From Flavobacterium sp. W4I14 (GTDB taxonomy: Bacteria > Bacteroidota > Bacteroidia > Sphingobacteriales > Sphingobacteriaceae): a stretch of DNA of 64,000 bases. The stretch lies in assembly GCA_030817875.1 (NCBI GenBank), contig JAUSZU010000001.1:1364001-1428000 (forward strand). The letters are read 5' to 3'. Shown piece by piece: positions 44,419 through 54,447 of the stretch (positions within the stretch are counted from its first letter, which is position 1; each line of letters begins with the position of its first letter). Below the pieces are notes generated by a model. It saw only the letters and a list, made by a program, of their open reading frames with translations. It had not been told where the DNA came from and did not search any database. Both the position numbers and the translations under genes were made by a program.

Positions 44419-44508
44419 GTAGTTTATTAGTTCATTGGTCATTAGTTCTTTGGTAAATTGGTTAATTGTTCAATTCGACTAGGGGACTAATGACTTTGGA
44501 CTAAAAAA

Positions 44509-44871
44509 TTATGCTACTAAATATTTCTCAACCCTGCTTGCAAAATCATTCAGATCGAATGGTTTGTTGATGAAATCTTCAGCATCACATTTGGCCTTAA
44601 CTATGTTCAAGTAGTTATTAGCCGACATCATCATGACCGGAATATCATGTGTTTTAATATTTTGCTTTAGCGTATTACAGATATCCAGGCCATTTCCATC
44701 AGGCAACATAATGTCAAGAATTACCATATCTGGCAAGTGTTTGCTCATTTGAAACCAAAAATCGTTGGTGTTGGGGCAGGTCTTAACCTCGTAAAGTTCT
44801 TCAATCAATAAAAATTCGATGATTTCTCTAATACTCGGATTGTCTTCTACTACATAGATGCACTTTTTCAT
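44509..44871 (-). CDS. Single-domain response regulator (CheY-like)
   Basis: A 120-residue receiver domain. The first strand IYVVEDNPS holds the acidic pair, MVILDIMLPDG the phosphorylated Asp, MMMSANN the Ser/Thr switch and FINKPFD the Lys. No output domain follows. The ATG at 44871 (MKKCIYVVED) is preferred over one at 45012, because the 47 extra residues do not match a receiver. A partner kinase is not in the window. Confidence 0.9.
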   Translation of the reverse strand: MKKCIYVVEDNPSIREIIEFLLIEELYEVKTCPNTNDFWFQMSKHLPDMVILDIMLPDGNGLDICNTLKQNIKTHDIPVMMMSANNYLNIVKAKCDAEDFINKPFDLNDFASRVEKYLVA

Positions 44872-45160
44872 AAGCTCTATTTTTATTATATAGATAACTA
44901 GTCTAGCTATCAGATGTTTAAGATAGTTATGCACAATACTGGAGTTATTAACCTTTTGGTGCGCCGTGTCATGCGTTTCTATAATTTTTGTGCTGACTAA
45001 AAAAAAATACAAAAATAAATTTTGATACTAATTTTTTTAGTATAGATTTGCTTTTGGAGATACAGGATACAGGAAATATCATAATGATAATTCGATGTAT
45101 TAATTGATGATTTTAAAACAAAAAGCTTCTTGCTTGGTTTGCTGATATATTTATTTTTCT

Positions 45161-45475
45161 ATGACCGTTACCGTTTTAGCCATATTCGAAACAGATTTTA
45201 GACCAGATCTTTCATTAGGTAAAATCATGAATGAAAGACTGAAGATTGCTGCTGCAGATCTGCAGGATATTCATTTACAACATTTACAGGCCATTGGGCA
45301 ACGTAGTGATGATTTAGTAGTGTATATAAGTTATAATCCAAAATATAAAATAAGATGGCGCGTAGTTAACGACGTGCCTGAGGATGTAGAAAACTTTGTA
45401 GCTCAAACCTGTGGTAATTTAGGTTATATCTACTGGAAAACAGCCTCTATTAATGTTTTTAAGGGAAACGAGTAA
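45161..45475 (+). CDS. Hypothetical protein
   Basis: A 104-residue soluble protein starting MTVTVLAIFETDF. It has a mixed alpha/beta pattern (LQHLQAIGQRSDDLVVYISYNP, YIYWKTASINVF). No signal, membrane segment or known motif was recognised. It lies alone between the response regulator and the repeat region before mnmA. Confidence 0.55.
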   Translation: MTVTVLAIFETDFRPDLSLGKIMNERLKIAAADLQDIHLQHLQAIGQRSDDLVVYISYNPKYKIRWRVVNDVPEDVENFVAQTCGNLGYIYWKTASINVFKGNE

Positions 45476-45510
45476 TAAAGAAATACTTTTTAGATAATTT
45501 TTTATAGCGG

Positions 45511-45545
45511 TCGTCATTCTCGCGTATGCGGGAATCTTAAAGCGA
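45511..45545. repeat. Half CGTCAT-type repeat
   Basis: CGTCATTCTCGCGTATGCGGGAATCTTAAAGCG matches the opening of the 25706 element. The closing half is missing. Confidence 0.55.
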
Positions 45546-45709
45546 ATAAAATTGCACTTATAATGAATTATAATCCTGAATATTGGGATTGATGGTTCGC
45601 AGAAGTTAAAAATAAATAGAGAGTATAAAAGATGCTGAACTAAATCTGATGGCTATCGGATCAGCATGCCAGATCGTTCTGACATACCCTAATAATCTAT
45701 AAAACAAAA

Positions 45710-45742
45710 AAAAACGAGTTGCCCTAATGGCAACTCGTTTTT
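45710..45742. terminator. Strong terminator between the hypothetical gene and mnmA
   Basis: Perfect 14-bp arms AAAAACGAGTTGCC at 45710-45723 and 45729-45742, 5-nt loop CTAAT, A-run before and T-run after, so it can act in both directions. Confidence 0.9.
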
Positions 45743-45763
45743 AATACATATAGTAGGGAAGTA

Positions 45764-46855
45764 TTAAACTAAAAATCCTCCGCCCAATAAATCATTTCCT
45801 TCGTAAAATACAGCCGATTGCCCTGGTGCAATTGCTGAAACATTATGATCGAACACCACACGCATTTTATCTTTTTCCTGAACAATTGTACTTAACATAC
45901 CAGCATCTTTATAACGGATTTTGGTAATTACATCATTCATTGGTTCTTCAATGCTTGCATATTTTATCATGTTAATATTGCGTACCATGGCTTCGCGGCG
46001 TTCAAGCTCATCAGCTTTACCCAAAACTACAGTATTGCTTTCTGGGAGTATCTGTGTCACGAACATAGGCTCGCCAAAAGCAACGCCTAAACCTTTACGT
46101 TGCCCGATGGTATAAAAAGGGTAACCTTTATGTTGTCCAACAACCATTCCATTGCTTAAAATAAAATTTCCGCCGGCTACTCTGTCTTCTAAATCTTCTA
46201 CTTTGTGTTTTAGGAAAGCCCTGTAATCATTATCAGGTACAAAGCAGATTTCGTAACTTTCCGATTTTTTTGCCAATTCTTCCTGTCCCATATCTAAAGC
46301 CATTTGTCTGATTTCAGATTTCGCAAAACTGCCCAATGGGAATTTAGTTCGCGAAAGGTTTTCTTGCGAAACACCCCATAGTACATAAGATTGATCTTTA
46401 TTTTCGTCTTTTCCTTTTGAAATTACATAACGGCCGCTGTCTTGCTGGCGGATATTGGCATAATGCCCCGTTGCAATAAATTCGCAATCGAGTTTATTGG
46501 CGCGTTTTAAAAGTGCTTCCCATTTAATGTGGGTATTGCACAAAACACATGGATTTGGAGTTCTTCCGGCAAGGTATTCATCAACAAAATTATCGATTAC
46601 ATAATCGCCAAATTCGTCCCTGATGTCAAGGATATAATGCGGAAAACCATAGTTTACGGCAAGTGTACGTGCATCGTTGATACTATCTAATGAGCAACAA
46701 CCGGTTTCTTTACTGCTACCACCAGAAGTAGCATAATCCCAGGTCTTCATGGTTAAGCCAATAACCTCATAACCCTGCTCATGCAACATTACAGCCGCTA
46801 CCGAACTATCAACCCCGCCACTCATGGCAACCAGAATTCTACCGTGTTTACTCAT
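45764..46855 (-). CDS. mnmA: tRNA-specific 2-thiouridylase
   Basis: Adds sulfur to U34 of Glu, Gln and Lys tRNAs. The 363 residues include the ATP P-loop MSGGVDSSVAAV, TPNPCVLCNTHIKW with the catalytic Cys, and EICFVPDNDYRAFL with the second Cys that carries the persulfide. A TATTTTTG at 46873-46880 on the minus strand fits the -7 promoter element, although no good -33 lies at the usual distance. Confidence 0.97.
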   Translation of the reverse strand: MSKHGRILVAMSGGVDSSVAAVMLHEQGYEVIGLTMKTWDYATSGGSSKETGCCSLDSINDARTLAVNYGFPHYILDIRDEFGDYVIDNFVDEYLAGRTPNPCVLCNTHIKWEALLKRANKLDCEFIATGHYANIRQQDSGRYVISKGKDENKDQSYVLWGVSQENLSRTKFPLGSFAKSEIRQMALDMGQEELAKKSESYEICFVPDNDYRAFLKHKVEDLEDRVAGGNFILSNGMVVGQHKGYPFYTIGQRKGLGVAFGEPMFVTQILPESNTVVLGKADELERREAMVRNINMIKYASIEEPMNDVITKIRYKDAGMLSTIVQEKDKMRVVFDHNVSAIAPGQSAVFYEGNDLLGGGFLV

Positions 46856-47317
46856 CTTAAAAATATTGGATGCAAAAATAAGGTTTATTTAGCTGAAATT
46901 ATTTAAAGCAAGTCAGTTACTTGTAAAAAGCGGTTGTTAAATTGCTACCGATTGTTATTTAGGGCGCTAAGGTGGTAAGTAATATTTTGAAAATGAGTGG
47001 TCTGGTGTTAGTGACTACCAGCAGTCCTGCTATCCCTTCAGGTCCTTCCCGATGAATCGGGATACCTCACTTCCGGGTTTTCCGTTCTATCAGGTTTAGA
47101 TCATAAAGTCCGTGGTCATTGGCAACTAAAAAAAGCAGGTATAAACCTCGCAGGTTTTAAAGCCTGCAAGGTTTGAATCACAATAAGTTGTATCTTCAAG
47201 CTTATAAAATGTATTTTTTGTTTTACTTAAACGTTTTAGTGTTATGTTTTATGCATATTTGAAGATAAATTAATACCTTAGAATTTTCAACAAAACAAGC
47301 TAAATTTTAAAACTGAT
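46856..47317. other. Intergenic region, 462 bp, with repeats
   Basis: Holds a GTCCTGC/CAGGTTTAGA element (47031-47102) and a 31-nt hairpin AAACCTcGCAGGTTTT...GCCTGCAAGGTTT at 47146-47176. The 120 bp before 47318 are AT-rich; TGCATATTTG near 47251 is one base from the -7 consensus. No gene is seen. Confidence 0.6.
47031..47102 (-). repeat. GTCCTGC/CAGGTTTAAA repeat element, copy 3
   Basis: Begins GTCCTGCTATCCC, includes hairpin TCCCGATgaATCGGGA (47047-47062) and ends TATCAGGTTTAGA. Same family as the two copies near 35.5 kb. Confidence 0.6.
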
Positions 47318-49604
47318 ATGATTAAAAAAATTATCCTGCCTTGTCTTTTGCTATCAGCCCTGGTTACATCGGCACAGCAGAATCTGGTGCAGTATGTTAA
47401 GCCCATTATTGGTACATCTAAAATGGGGCATACCTATCCTGGCGCAACAGTCCCATTTGGCTCGGTACAGCTAAGTCCCGAAACGGATACTTTATCTTAC
47501 GAAGTAAACGGAAAATACAATGGCGATGTATATAAATACTGTGCGGGTTATAAATATGAGGATAAAACCATTACCGGTTTTAGTCATACGCATTTTAGCG
47601 GCACTGGTCACTCCGATCTGGGTGATTTTCTCATTATGCCTACCCAAGGTAAATTACAGCTGAATCCTGGTACTTCATCAGATCCGAAAAGTGGTTACCG
47701 TTCTGCATTTTCGCATACCAATGAAGTTGCAGAGGCAGGTTATTATAAAGTAAAATTAGATGATGATAACATTACCGCCGAATTAACCTCAACAACGAGG
47801 GTGGGAATGCACCAGTATACTTTCCCTAAATCGGATCAATCGCACATTATTCTCGATCTGATGGCTGGTATTTATAATTACGAAGAAAAAACCGTTTGGA
47901 CTTACGTTCGGGTGGTGAACGATACGCTGATTACAGGTTACCGCCAAACCAACGGATGGGCCAGAACCAGAACCGTTTATTTTGCGATGAGCTTTTCAAC
48001 AAGCTTTTAAAAGCTATGGACGTAAAAGCTATGATGCCAAACAGGCTTATAGAGGCTTTTGGGGCAAGTTTAACCAGGAGCAGAACTTTCCTGAAATTGC
48101 TGGCAAAAAGTTAAAAATGTACTTCGATTTCGATACCCAGGAAGGAGAGAAGATTAAAATTAAATTTGCGCTATCGCCGGTTAGCCAGGAAAATGCTTTG
48201 CAAAATATGCGTGCAGAAATTTCGGGCTGGGATTTCGAAAAAGTGAAGGCTCAGGCACAGGCTACCTGGAATAAAGAATTGAATAAAATACAGGTTACAA
48301 CTTCTAACGATAATAAAATCAATTTTTACACTGCTTTATATCATGCTTTTATCAATCCAACAACCTATACAGATATTAATGGCGAGTATAAAGGTTTAGA
48401 TCAGGGGATACATAAAGCTGATGGCTTTACGAATTACACCACATTCTCGCTTTGGGATACTTACCGGGCCTTACATCCATTCTTTAATATTATGCAGCCA
48501 AGCCGCAGTAATGATATGGTGAAATCGATGATGGCGCATTACGATCAGAGTAGTTTGCACATGTTGCCGATCTGGTCGCATTATGCCAACGATAACTGGT
48601 GCATGAGTGGTTACCACAGTGTTTCTGTAATTTCTGATGCGATTATTAAGGGCACTTATAATGGCGACGCGAACAAAGCGTTGGATGCCTGTATTGCAAC
48701 AGCAAAACACCGCGATTACGAGGGAATCGGCTATTATATGGATAAAGGTTATATCCCGGCAGAAAAATCTGGCATTTCGGTTTCCAATAATTTAGAATAT
48801 TCTTACGATGACTGGTCGATTGCGCAACTGGCCAAGAAGTTAAACCGTATGGATGTTTACGACGAATTTATCAAACGTTCTAACAACTGGAAAAACAACT
48901 ACGATAGTGCTACTGGTTTCATGCGCCCTAAATTGGCAGATGGTTCTTTTAAAAAGCAATTCGATCCAAAAGATACCGAAGGACAAGGTTTTATTGAAGG
49001 AAATAGCTGGAACTATAGTTTCTTTGTTCCGCAGGATCCGGCTTCGCTGATTGAAATGATGGGCGGCAAAAAGAAATTTGCAACCCGTTTAGATACTTTG
49101 TTTACCATGCATTTACCCGACGAGTTTTTTGCGCATACTGAAGATATTACCCGCGAAGGTATTATTGGCGGATATGTACATGGTAACGAACCTGCACACC
49201 ATATCGCTTACCTTTACAACTGGACCGATCAGTCATGGAAAACTCAGGCGCAGATCCGTCACATCTTAAACATGCAGTACAAGCCTACTGCTGATGGTTT
49301 AGGTGGAAATGACGACTGCGGGCAGATGAGTGCCTGGTATATGTTCTCTTCGCTAGGTTTTTATCCGGTAGCCCCAGGTTCAGATGTATATTCATTAGGT
49401 AGTCCGTTGGTTAATAATGCTGTAATTAATTTAGAAAACGGTAAAACATTTACTGTTGAGGCCATTAAACAGAGCGATAAAAATGTTTACGTAGAGAAAG
49501 TTTTATTGAACGGCAAAGAAATTACCAATCATAAAATCAAACACGCAGATATCACCAATGGCGGAAAGCTTACTTTTTACATGAGCGCAAAACCTAAGAA
49601 ATAA
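47318..49604 (+). pseudogene. GH92 alpha-mannosidase interrupted by a single-base insertion
   Basis: Two consecutive frames together make one GH92 protein. The first (47318-48010) has a signal peptide and the N-terminal domain (IGTSKMGHTYPGATVPFGSV, FSHTHFSGTGHSDLGDF). The second (in frame from 48009, first ATG 48117) carries the catalytic barrel: FSLWDTYRALHP, GNEPAHHIAYLYN and GGNDDCGQMSAWYMFSSLGF with the Asp/Glu residues of the family. Removing one C at 48000 restores S-K-A-F-K-S-Y-G across the break and joins both frames without other change. It may be a recent mutation or a sequencing error. The enzyme cleaves alpha-mannosides using Ca2+. A terminator follows. Confidence 0.85.
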
Positions 49605-49628
49605 TTTTTCTCATCCCTGTACAAATTG

Positions 49629-49662
49629 AACCGTTGACTTTAATCAGTCGACGGTTTTTTTG
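49629..49662 (+). terminator. Rho-independent terminator after the GH92 gene
   Basis: Arms 49629-49639 and 49646-49656 (AACCGTTGACT and its partner) pair with one G-T wobble, then a run of seven T. Confidence 0.85.
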
Positions 49663-49677
49663 TTTACCCTTCAAATG

Positions 49678-49809
49678 TCGTCATTTCGAGCGGAGTGCAA
49701 CGTAGTCGAAAACCCGAAGGCTCTGCAAAGCAAAATCTATCTCCAGATAAATCTCTCCTCCGAAGGAGTTCCCTTGGAACATTCCACTGTGTTCCGGTCG
49801 AGATGACAA
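49678..49809. repeat. Intergenic palindromic repeat, family B
   Basis: Opens CGTCATTTCGAGCGGAGTGC, contains CTCCTCCGAAGGAG and CATTCCACTGTGTTCCG, and closes GTCGAGATGACAA. It lies between the GH92 terminator and the ars operator. Nearby (about 49880-49905) is the inverse of a GCCACGGAGGCAAGG motif also found at 59076 and 59211. Confidence 0.8.
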
Positions 49810-49984
49810 TACTTTTTATTAAATTCTCTGAATTGATAACGGAGTGAAGTGAAGGCAAGGGCTATTATCAACCAAATTTCCGTGTTTTTCCTTGCCTCCG
49901 TGGCTAAAAAATACACTAACTCTTTCTCTAGGTAATTTATTTTTGAAATCGAAAATTAAAATAAATTTTGATATCTAAATTATC

Positions 49985-50002
49985 TATCGTAATATTGCGA
50001 TA
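49985..50002. promoter_or_regulatory. ArsR operator
   Basis: TATCGTAATATTGCGATA is an 18-bp near-perfect palindrome (16 of 18 positions), directly upstream of the arsR start at 50010. It fits the ArsR/SmtB style of operator. Confidence 0.65.
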
Positions 50003-50009
50003 TAAAATT

Positions 50010-50339
50010 ATGGGACTTACCAAAACAGAAATCTTCACCGAAGAGCAGAACCAGATGGCAGCGTTATTAAAAGCGATGGCACATCCTGCGCGGATTGCGA
50101 TTCTTCAGCGGATCCTTAAATCGAATACCTGTATCTGTGGCGATTTGGTTGAGGAACTCGGCTTAGCTCAGGCTACTATTTCTCAGCATTTAAAAGAACT
50201 TAAAAATGCAGGTATTATACAAGGGACTATCGAGGGGGTGAGTATTTGCTATTGTATAGAACCTAAAACCTGGAAGTTATTACAAACACAGCTGGGCGAT
50301 TTCTTTGCTGCATATAAGGGTGAGCAAAACTGCTGTTAA
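50010..50339 (+). CDS. arsR: ArsR family arsenic-responsive repressor
   Basis: A 109-residue winged-helix repressor. AMAHPARIAILQ is the family helix, NTCICGDL carries the CxC metal pair in the alpha3 position like E. coli ArsR (ELCVCDL), and AQATISQHLKELKNAG is the recognition helix. It ends in two Cys (QNCC), a further possible thiol site. The start at 50010 is preferred over one at 49968, because that one would place the operator inside the coding region. It heads a four-gene arsenic unit. Confidence 0.92.
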   Translation: MGLTKTEIFTEEQNQMAALLKAMAHPARIAILQRILKSNTCICGDLVEELGLAQATISQHLKELKNAGIIQGTIEGVSICYCIEPKTWKLLQTQLGDFFAAYKGEQNCC

Positions 50340-50376
50340 AATTTTTTACTTAAATCAATCGTTAAATTGCAATATT

Positions 50377-50943
50377 ATGATCAATACATCTTCTACAGCA
50401 TGGAGCAGCTTTAAGGCTGAGCTTCAACAACATCCAGAATTGGTATTACAGTTTCAATATGCTCCAGGTATGTGGGTAAATGCCAATTATCACATCACCG
50501 AAATTAAGCAGGCACCGATTGTATCGGTAGATTGTGGAGGCGTAATGAACGCCTGGACTGAAATTATTGTACAGCTATGGGAACCTACCGAACAAGAAAC
50601 GGGTAGGGCCATGCAGGTGAAAAAAGCATTGTCCATTATCAATCTGGTAGAAAGCAAACTGCCCTTAAACCCCAATGGAATTGTGAAAATTGAATTTGGC
50701 AATTCGGCGTTCGATACAAGGCAGATGTTTCCAGGTGAATTTAAAATTGATGGGGAAAACCTGATTTTGGATCTTACACCTGATGCTACCCAATGTAAAG
50801 CAATTAACCGTGGCGGAAGCTGTGGTACCACCGAAGCCGGCGAAGAATGTTGTGCGCCTGCTCAGCCGATAAAACAAAAAGTCGAACTGGTTAATCTAGT
50901 AGCTGATCAAAATAGTTGTTCTCCAGGAAGTGGATGTTGTTAA
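50377..50943 (+). CDS. DUF6428 protein with Cys-rich tail, in the arsenic operon
   Basis: A 188-residue protein. The first 140 residues form a compact alpha/beta domain (LVLQFQYAPGMWVNANYHITEI, VQLWEPTE) of the DUF6428 type. The tail has seven Cys: QCKAIN, GSCGTT, EECCAP, NSCSPG and SGCC. Three vicinal or near-vicinal pairs could bind As(III). It lies between arsR and arsC. The start is at 50377 (MINTSST). Function is not established; an arsenic-binding or chaperone role is a guess from context and Cys content. Confidence 0.75.
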   Translation: MINTSSTAWSSFKAELQQHPELVLQFQYAPGMWVNANYHITEIKQAPIVSVDCGGVMNAWTEIIVQLWEPTEQETGRAMQVKKALSIINLVESKLPLNPNGIVKIEFGNSAFDTRQMFPGEFKIDGENLILDLTPDATQCKAINRGGSCGTTEAGEECCAPAQPIKQKVELVNLVADQNSCSPGSGCC

Positions 50944-50962
50944 TGATTCAAAATTTATAGGC

Positions 50963-51382
50963 ATGAAAAATGTATTGGTGCTTTGCACCGGAAATAGTTG
51001 CAGAAGTCAACTGGCAGAAGGTTATTTGAAACATTTCGCCCAAAATACGGCCAAAATTTATAGTGCTGGTATCGAAGTTCATGGCGTTAACCCTAGGGCG
51101 ATAAAAGTAATGGCCGAAGATGGAATTGACATTTCAGGACAAACCTCTAACAATATCGAGGAGTATTTTGATGTGCCTTTCGATTATGTGATTACCGTTT
51201 GCGACCATGCGAAAGAAAGTTGTCCATATTTCCCAACGCAGGCTATAAAACTGCACCATAATTTTCCCGATCCTGCAAAAGCTGTAGGTACCGATGAAGA
51301 AATCATGGCCGAATTTAGAAATACAAGAGATCTGGTGAAGGTTTACATGGAAGATTTTGTAAACCAAAACTTAAAAGGTTAA
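50963..51382 (+). CDS. arsC: Arsenate reductase, thioredoxin-coupled type
   Basis: A 139-residue low-molecular-weight phosphatase-fold enzyme that reduces arsenate to arsenite. The CX5R loop CTGNSCR (C8 to R14) is the nucleophile site; [13 protein letters not shown] supplies the second and third Cys, spaced seven as in B. subtilis ArsC. The start at 50963 (MKNVLVLC) removes eleven residues of an upstream ATG. It is 19 nt after the DUF6428 gene and 1 nt before acr3. Confidence 0.93.
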   Translation: MKNVLVLCTGNSCRSQLAEGYLKHFAQNTAKIYSAGIEVHGVNPRAIKVMAEDGIDISGQTSNNIEEYFDVPFDYVITVCDHAKESCPYFPTQAIKLHHNFPDPAKAVGTDEEIMAEFRNTRDLVKVYMEDFVNQNLKG

Positions 51383-51383
51383 T

Positions 51384-52448
51384 ATGTCAGCAAATATTTG
51401 TGCCCCGGCAGCTCAAAGAAAACACCTAAGCTTTTTAGATCGTTATTTAACGCTGTGGATTTTCTTAGCCATGTTATTGGGGGTGGGCTTAGGCTTTTTG
51501 TTCCCTTCATCAGCGGTTTTGATCAATTCTTTTTCGAGCGGGAGTACAAACATTCCTTTGGCCATCGGATTGATCCTGATGATGTATCCACCTTTGGCAA
51601 AAGTTAAATACCAGAATTTAGGAGAAGTATTTAAAAATGTAAAAATATTAACTACTTCGCTTGTTTTAAACTGGATAATCGGCCCGATTCTGATGTTTTT
51701 TCTGGCCATTGCATTTTTACACGACTATCCCGAATACATGGTTGGCTTAATTATGATCGGCCTGGCCAGGTGTATTGCCATGGTGGTGGTATGGAATGAG
51801 CTTGCCGATGGAAACCGGGAGTATGCCGCTGGATTAATTGCCCTGAACAGTATTTTTCAGGTATTGCTTTACAGTGTATTTGCCTATTTTTTTATTACGG
51901 TTTTACCACCCGTTTTTGGTTTAAAAGGTCTTTCAATATCAATTTCCATCGCAGAAATTGCAAAGAGCGTAGGGATTTATCTTGGGATTCCGTTTGCGCT
52001 CGGTATTTTAAGTCAAAAAGTACTGATCAAGTGGAAAGGCGAAGAGTGGTTTTATTCCACTTTTGTACCGATGATTTCTCCTACCACCTTAATTGCCTTG
52101 TTATTTACCATTGTGGTGATGTTCAGTTTGAAAGGAGAATTAATTGTGCAGATTCCGTTTGATGTACTGCGAATTGCTTTACCCTTGGTAATTTATTTTG
52201 TGATCATGTTTGTGACCAGTTTTTTTGCGGGCAAGTATTTCGGTGCGGATTATGGCAAAAGTACCGCTATTGCATTTACGGCAACTGGTAATAACTTTGA
52301 ATTGGCTATCGCTGTGGCAATAGGTGTATTCGGTATCCATTCAGGCCAGGCATTTGCCGGTGTAATCGGTCCGTTGGTTGAGGTGCCCGCATTAATTGCA
52401 CTGGTTAACCTGGCGCAATGGTTTAGAAGGAGATATTTTAGAACATAA
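51384..52448 (+). CDS. acr3: ACR3 family arsenite efflux transporter
   Basis: A 354-residue inner-membrane transporter with ten predicted helices. The conserved [16 protein letters not shown] motif in helix 4 holds the Cys that contacts As(III). [16 protein letters not shown] and [15 protein letters not shown] are also typical of ACR3. It exports the arsenite made by ArsC. Last gene of the arsR unit; a repeat element follows. Confidence 0.94.
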   Translation: MSANICAPAAQRKHLSFLDRYLTLWIFLAMLLGVGLGFLFPSSAVLINSFSSGSTNIPLAIGLILMMYPPLAKVKYQNLGEVFKNVKILTTSLVLNWIIGPILMFFLAIAFLHDYPEYMVGLIMIGLARCIAMVVVWNELADGNREYAAGLIALNSIFQVLLYSVFAYFFITVLPPVFGLKGLSISISIAEIAKSVGIYLGIPFALGILSQKVLIKWKGEEWFYSTFVPMISPTTLIALLFTIVVMFSLKGELIVQIPFDVLRIALPLVIYFVIMFVTSFFAGKYFGADYGKSTAIAFTATGNNFELAIAVAIGVFGIHSGQAFAGVIGPLVEVPALIALVNLAQWFRRRYFRT

Positions 52449-52461
52449 GATCAACCTTTAC

Positions 52462-52553
52462 TATTGCGAGGCACGAAGCAATCTTGAAGCTCACGCTACT
52501 AGCGGTCGTTGTAAGATTGCTTCGTCGGCTGAAAAGCCTTCTCGCAATGACGA
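52462..52553. repeat. Intergenic palindromic repeat, family A
   Basis: ATTGCGAGGCACGAAGCAATC opens and AGATTGCTTCGTCGGC...TCTCGCAATGACGAT closes, with the same core as the copies at 14184 and 22902. A partial CTCGAAATGACGA lies near 52626. Confidence 0.8.
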
Positions 52554-52649
52554 TTTCTTGCAGCAATAAATCCCTGCTAAAAACCTTTTGTCATTTATAT
52601 TGAGCTTTATGTAATAAATTAAAACTCGAAATGACGATTGCTCTAGATC

Positions 52650-53501
52650 CTACGCGCCAACCTCATCAAAATTAGTAGCAGTTGCTAAATATTTCCAATT
52701 GGCCATATCCCTTTGTACATCTGCAATTTTTGCATCAGCTACCTGATAAGCATCAGGGCCTAAGAATAAATGAAGCGGTGGGTTTTCACTTTTCGAAGCT
52801 TCAATAATCACCTCAACCGCTTTGGCAGGATCGCCTGGCTGTTGGTTATTGATGTCGTTTTGGTGTGCCGCTTGCGAGTCGCGTACCTCTTTATAGGCAT
52901 CAATTGGTTTATTCGGTACTGCTAATGATCCTTCAGTTAGGAATGCTGTTCTGAAATAACCTGGCTCTACAATCGTTGCTTTGATTCCCATCGATTTCAC
53001 TTCAGCCGCTAACGATTCGGTAAAGCCAACCACTGCAAATTTTGTAGCGCAATAAATTCCGAAGCCAGGGAAGTTGCCTGAAAAGCCACCAATTGAAGAA
53101 ATATTGAAAATGTGTCCCGATTGTTGTTTCCGTAATTGAGGAAGTACCTTCCTGATTACATTTAACGAACCAAAAACGTTCACATCGAAATTTTGACGTG
53201 ATTCTTTATCGCTTAACTCTTCTAAAGCACCCAGCATTCCATAGCCAGCATTATTTACCACCACATCTAACTGACCAAATTTGCTGATCGTTTGACTAAC
53301 TGCTGCTTCTACACTGCTTTCATCGATTAAATCAACAGCTAGTGGTAAAAAGTTTTCGTGCTCACCAACTGCGTTTATTAAATCGTTGAGGCTTCTTGAA
53401 GTTGCAGCAACGCTAAGGCCATTGCTTAATAATGTTTTTACTAATGTAAGTCCCAAGCCTTTTGATGCGCCTGTTACAAACCATACTTTCTGATTTTTCA
53501 T
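52650..53501 (-). CDS. SDR family oxidoreductase, tandem copy 1
   Basis: A 283-residue NAD(P)-dependent short-chain dehydrogenase. TGASKGLGLTLV is the cofactor site, INNAGYG-type NAG follows, and YCATK with upstream Ser (FNISSIGGF) is the active site. It is about 283 residues like its neighbour at 53523, and they share the same layout, indicating duplication. The C-terminus PPLHLFLGPDAYQ is shared too. Substrate unknown. It follows the other SDR by 21 nt. Confidence 0.88.
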   Translation of the reverse strand: MKNQKVWFVTGASKGLGLTLVKTLLSNGLSVAATSRSLNDLINAVGEHENFLPLAVDLIDESSVEAAVSQTISKFGQLDVVVNNAGYGMLGALEELSDKESRQNFDVNVFGSLNVIRKVLPQLRKQQSGHIFNISSIGGFSGNFPGFGIYCATKFAVVGFTESLAAEVKSMGIKATIVEPGYFRTAFLTEGSLAVPNKPIDAYKEVRDSQAAHQNDINNQQPGDPAKAVEVIIEASKSENPPLHLFLGPDAYQVADAKIADVQRDMANWKYLATATNFDEVGA

Positions 53502-53522
53502 AATGTTTTTATCTTATTTGAA

Positions 53523-54365
53523 TTAATTTTCATCAAAATCTGTTGAAATTGTAATGGCTTTCCAGTCTCTAAATTCCTTTTGTAACGATTCTAATTTGTT
53601 GTTTGCTCTTTGAAGAGCGTCGTTCCCTAAAAGTAAATGAAGGGGTGGATTAGGCATACTTGCCAATGAGATCATTGCAGCGGCAGCTTTCTCCGGGTCG
53701 CCGATCTGCTGACCGTCCATTTTTAGGTATTTGCTGTGTATTGCCCGCACTTCTTCGTATTCGGCAATTGGATTGGCAGCCAAAATCAGCGAATCAGTCG
53801 TTAAGAAACTGGTTCTGAATGCGCCAGGAGCCACAACAGTTACTTTAATGCCAAATTCTTTTAGGTCTTCTGCCGATACTTCCGACAATGCAATTACAGC
53901 CGATTTTGCCGCTGCATAAACCGCCCAGCCTGTCGCGCCTGCAATACCTGCAATTGATGCAATGTTGATGATATGCCCGGCTCGTTTTGCCCTTAAATAA
54001 GGTGAAGCTTTTCTGATGACATTCAGTGTTCCGAAAACGTTGACATCAAAACTGTTGCGTGTTTCTGCATCGCTAAGCTCTTCAATACTGCCTCCGATTC
54101 CGTAACCTGCATTATTGATCACTACATCGATTCTTTCGAATTTTCTAATAGTCGTCTTTATCGCATCCTCAACGCTTTGTTCATCGGCCAGGTTAACAGC
54201 CAGAGGAAGGAATTTTCCGCTATCATTATTTACTGCTTTTTTAAGTTCACTGATATTTCTTGATGTGGCCGCAACATATTGGCCAGCATTTAGCAACTGA
54301 TGAACCAAACTTAATCCTAAGCCCTTTGAAGCTCCGGTAATAAACCAAACTTTTTTCTTGCCCAT
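53523..54365 (-). CDS. SDR family oxidoreductase, tandem copy 2
   Basis: A 280-residue SDR with TGASKGLGLSLVHQL, NNAGYGIG and YAAAK (Ser in NIASIAG). PPLHLLLGNDALQ near the end matches the copy at 52650. It is transcribed first in the pair. An AraC regulator gene lies 82 bp upstream in the same orientation, suggesting regulated expression. Confidence 0.88.
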   Translation of the reverse strand: MGKKKVWFITGASKGLGLSLVHQLLNAGQYVAATSRNISELKKAVNNDSGKFLPLAVNLADEQSVEDAIKTTIRKFERIDVVINNAGYGIGGSIEELSDAETRNSFDVNVFGTLNVIRKASPYLRAKRAGHIINIASIAGIAGATGWAVYAAAKSAVIALSEVSAEDLKEFGIKVTVVAPGAFRTSFLTTDSLILAANPIAEYEEVRAIHSKYLKMDGQQIGDPEKAAAAMISLASMPNPPLHLLLGNDALQRANNKLESLQKEFRDWKAITISTDFDEN

Positions 54366-54447
54366 AGTTTTTTCCTTTTTGTTAAGACAAAATTACAGTG
54401 CAAATGAATTCGCTTTATTACGTTAATCAAACTTATGATTACGAAAT

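Noticed and set aside
44872-45012. Upstream start giving a 167-residue response regulator
   Set aside because: The extra 47 residues are unlike any receiver domain; the ATG at 44871 opens directly with the conserved first strand.
47896-48114. Separate small gene overlapping the GH92 break
   Set aside because: It lies inside the broken GH92 gene in a third frame; the frameshift explanation accounts for both neighbouring frames.
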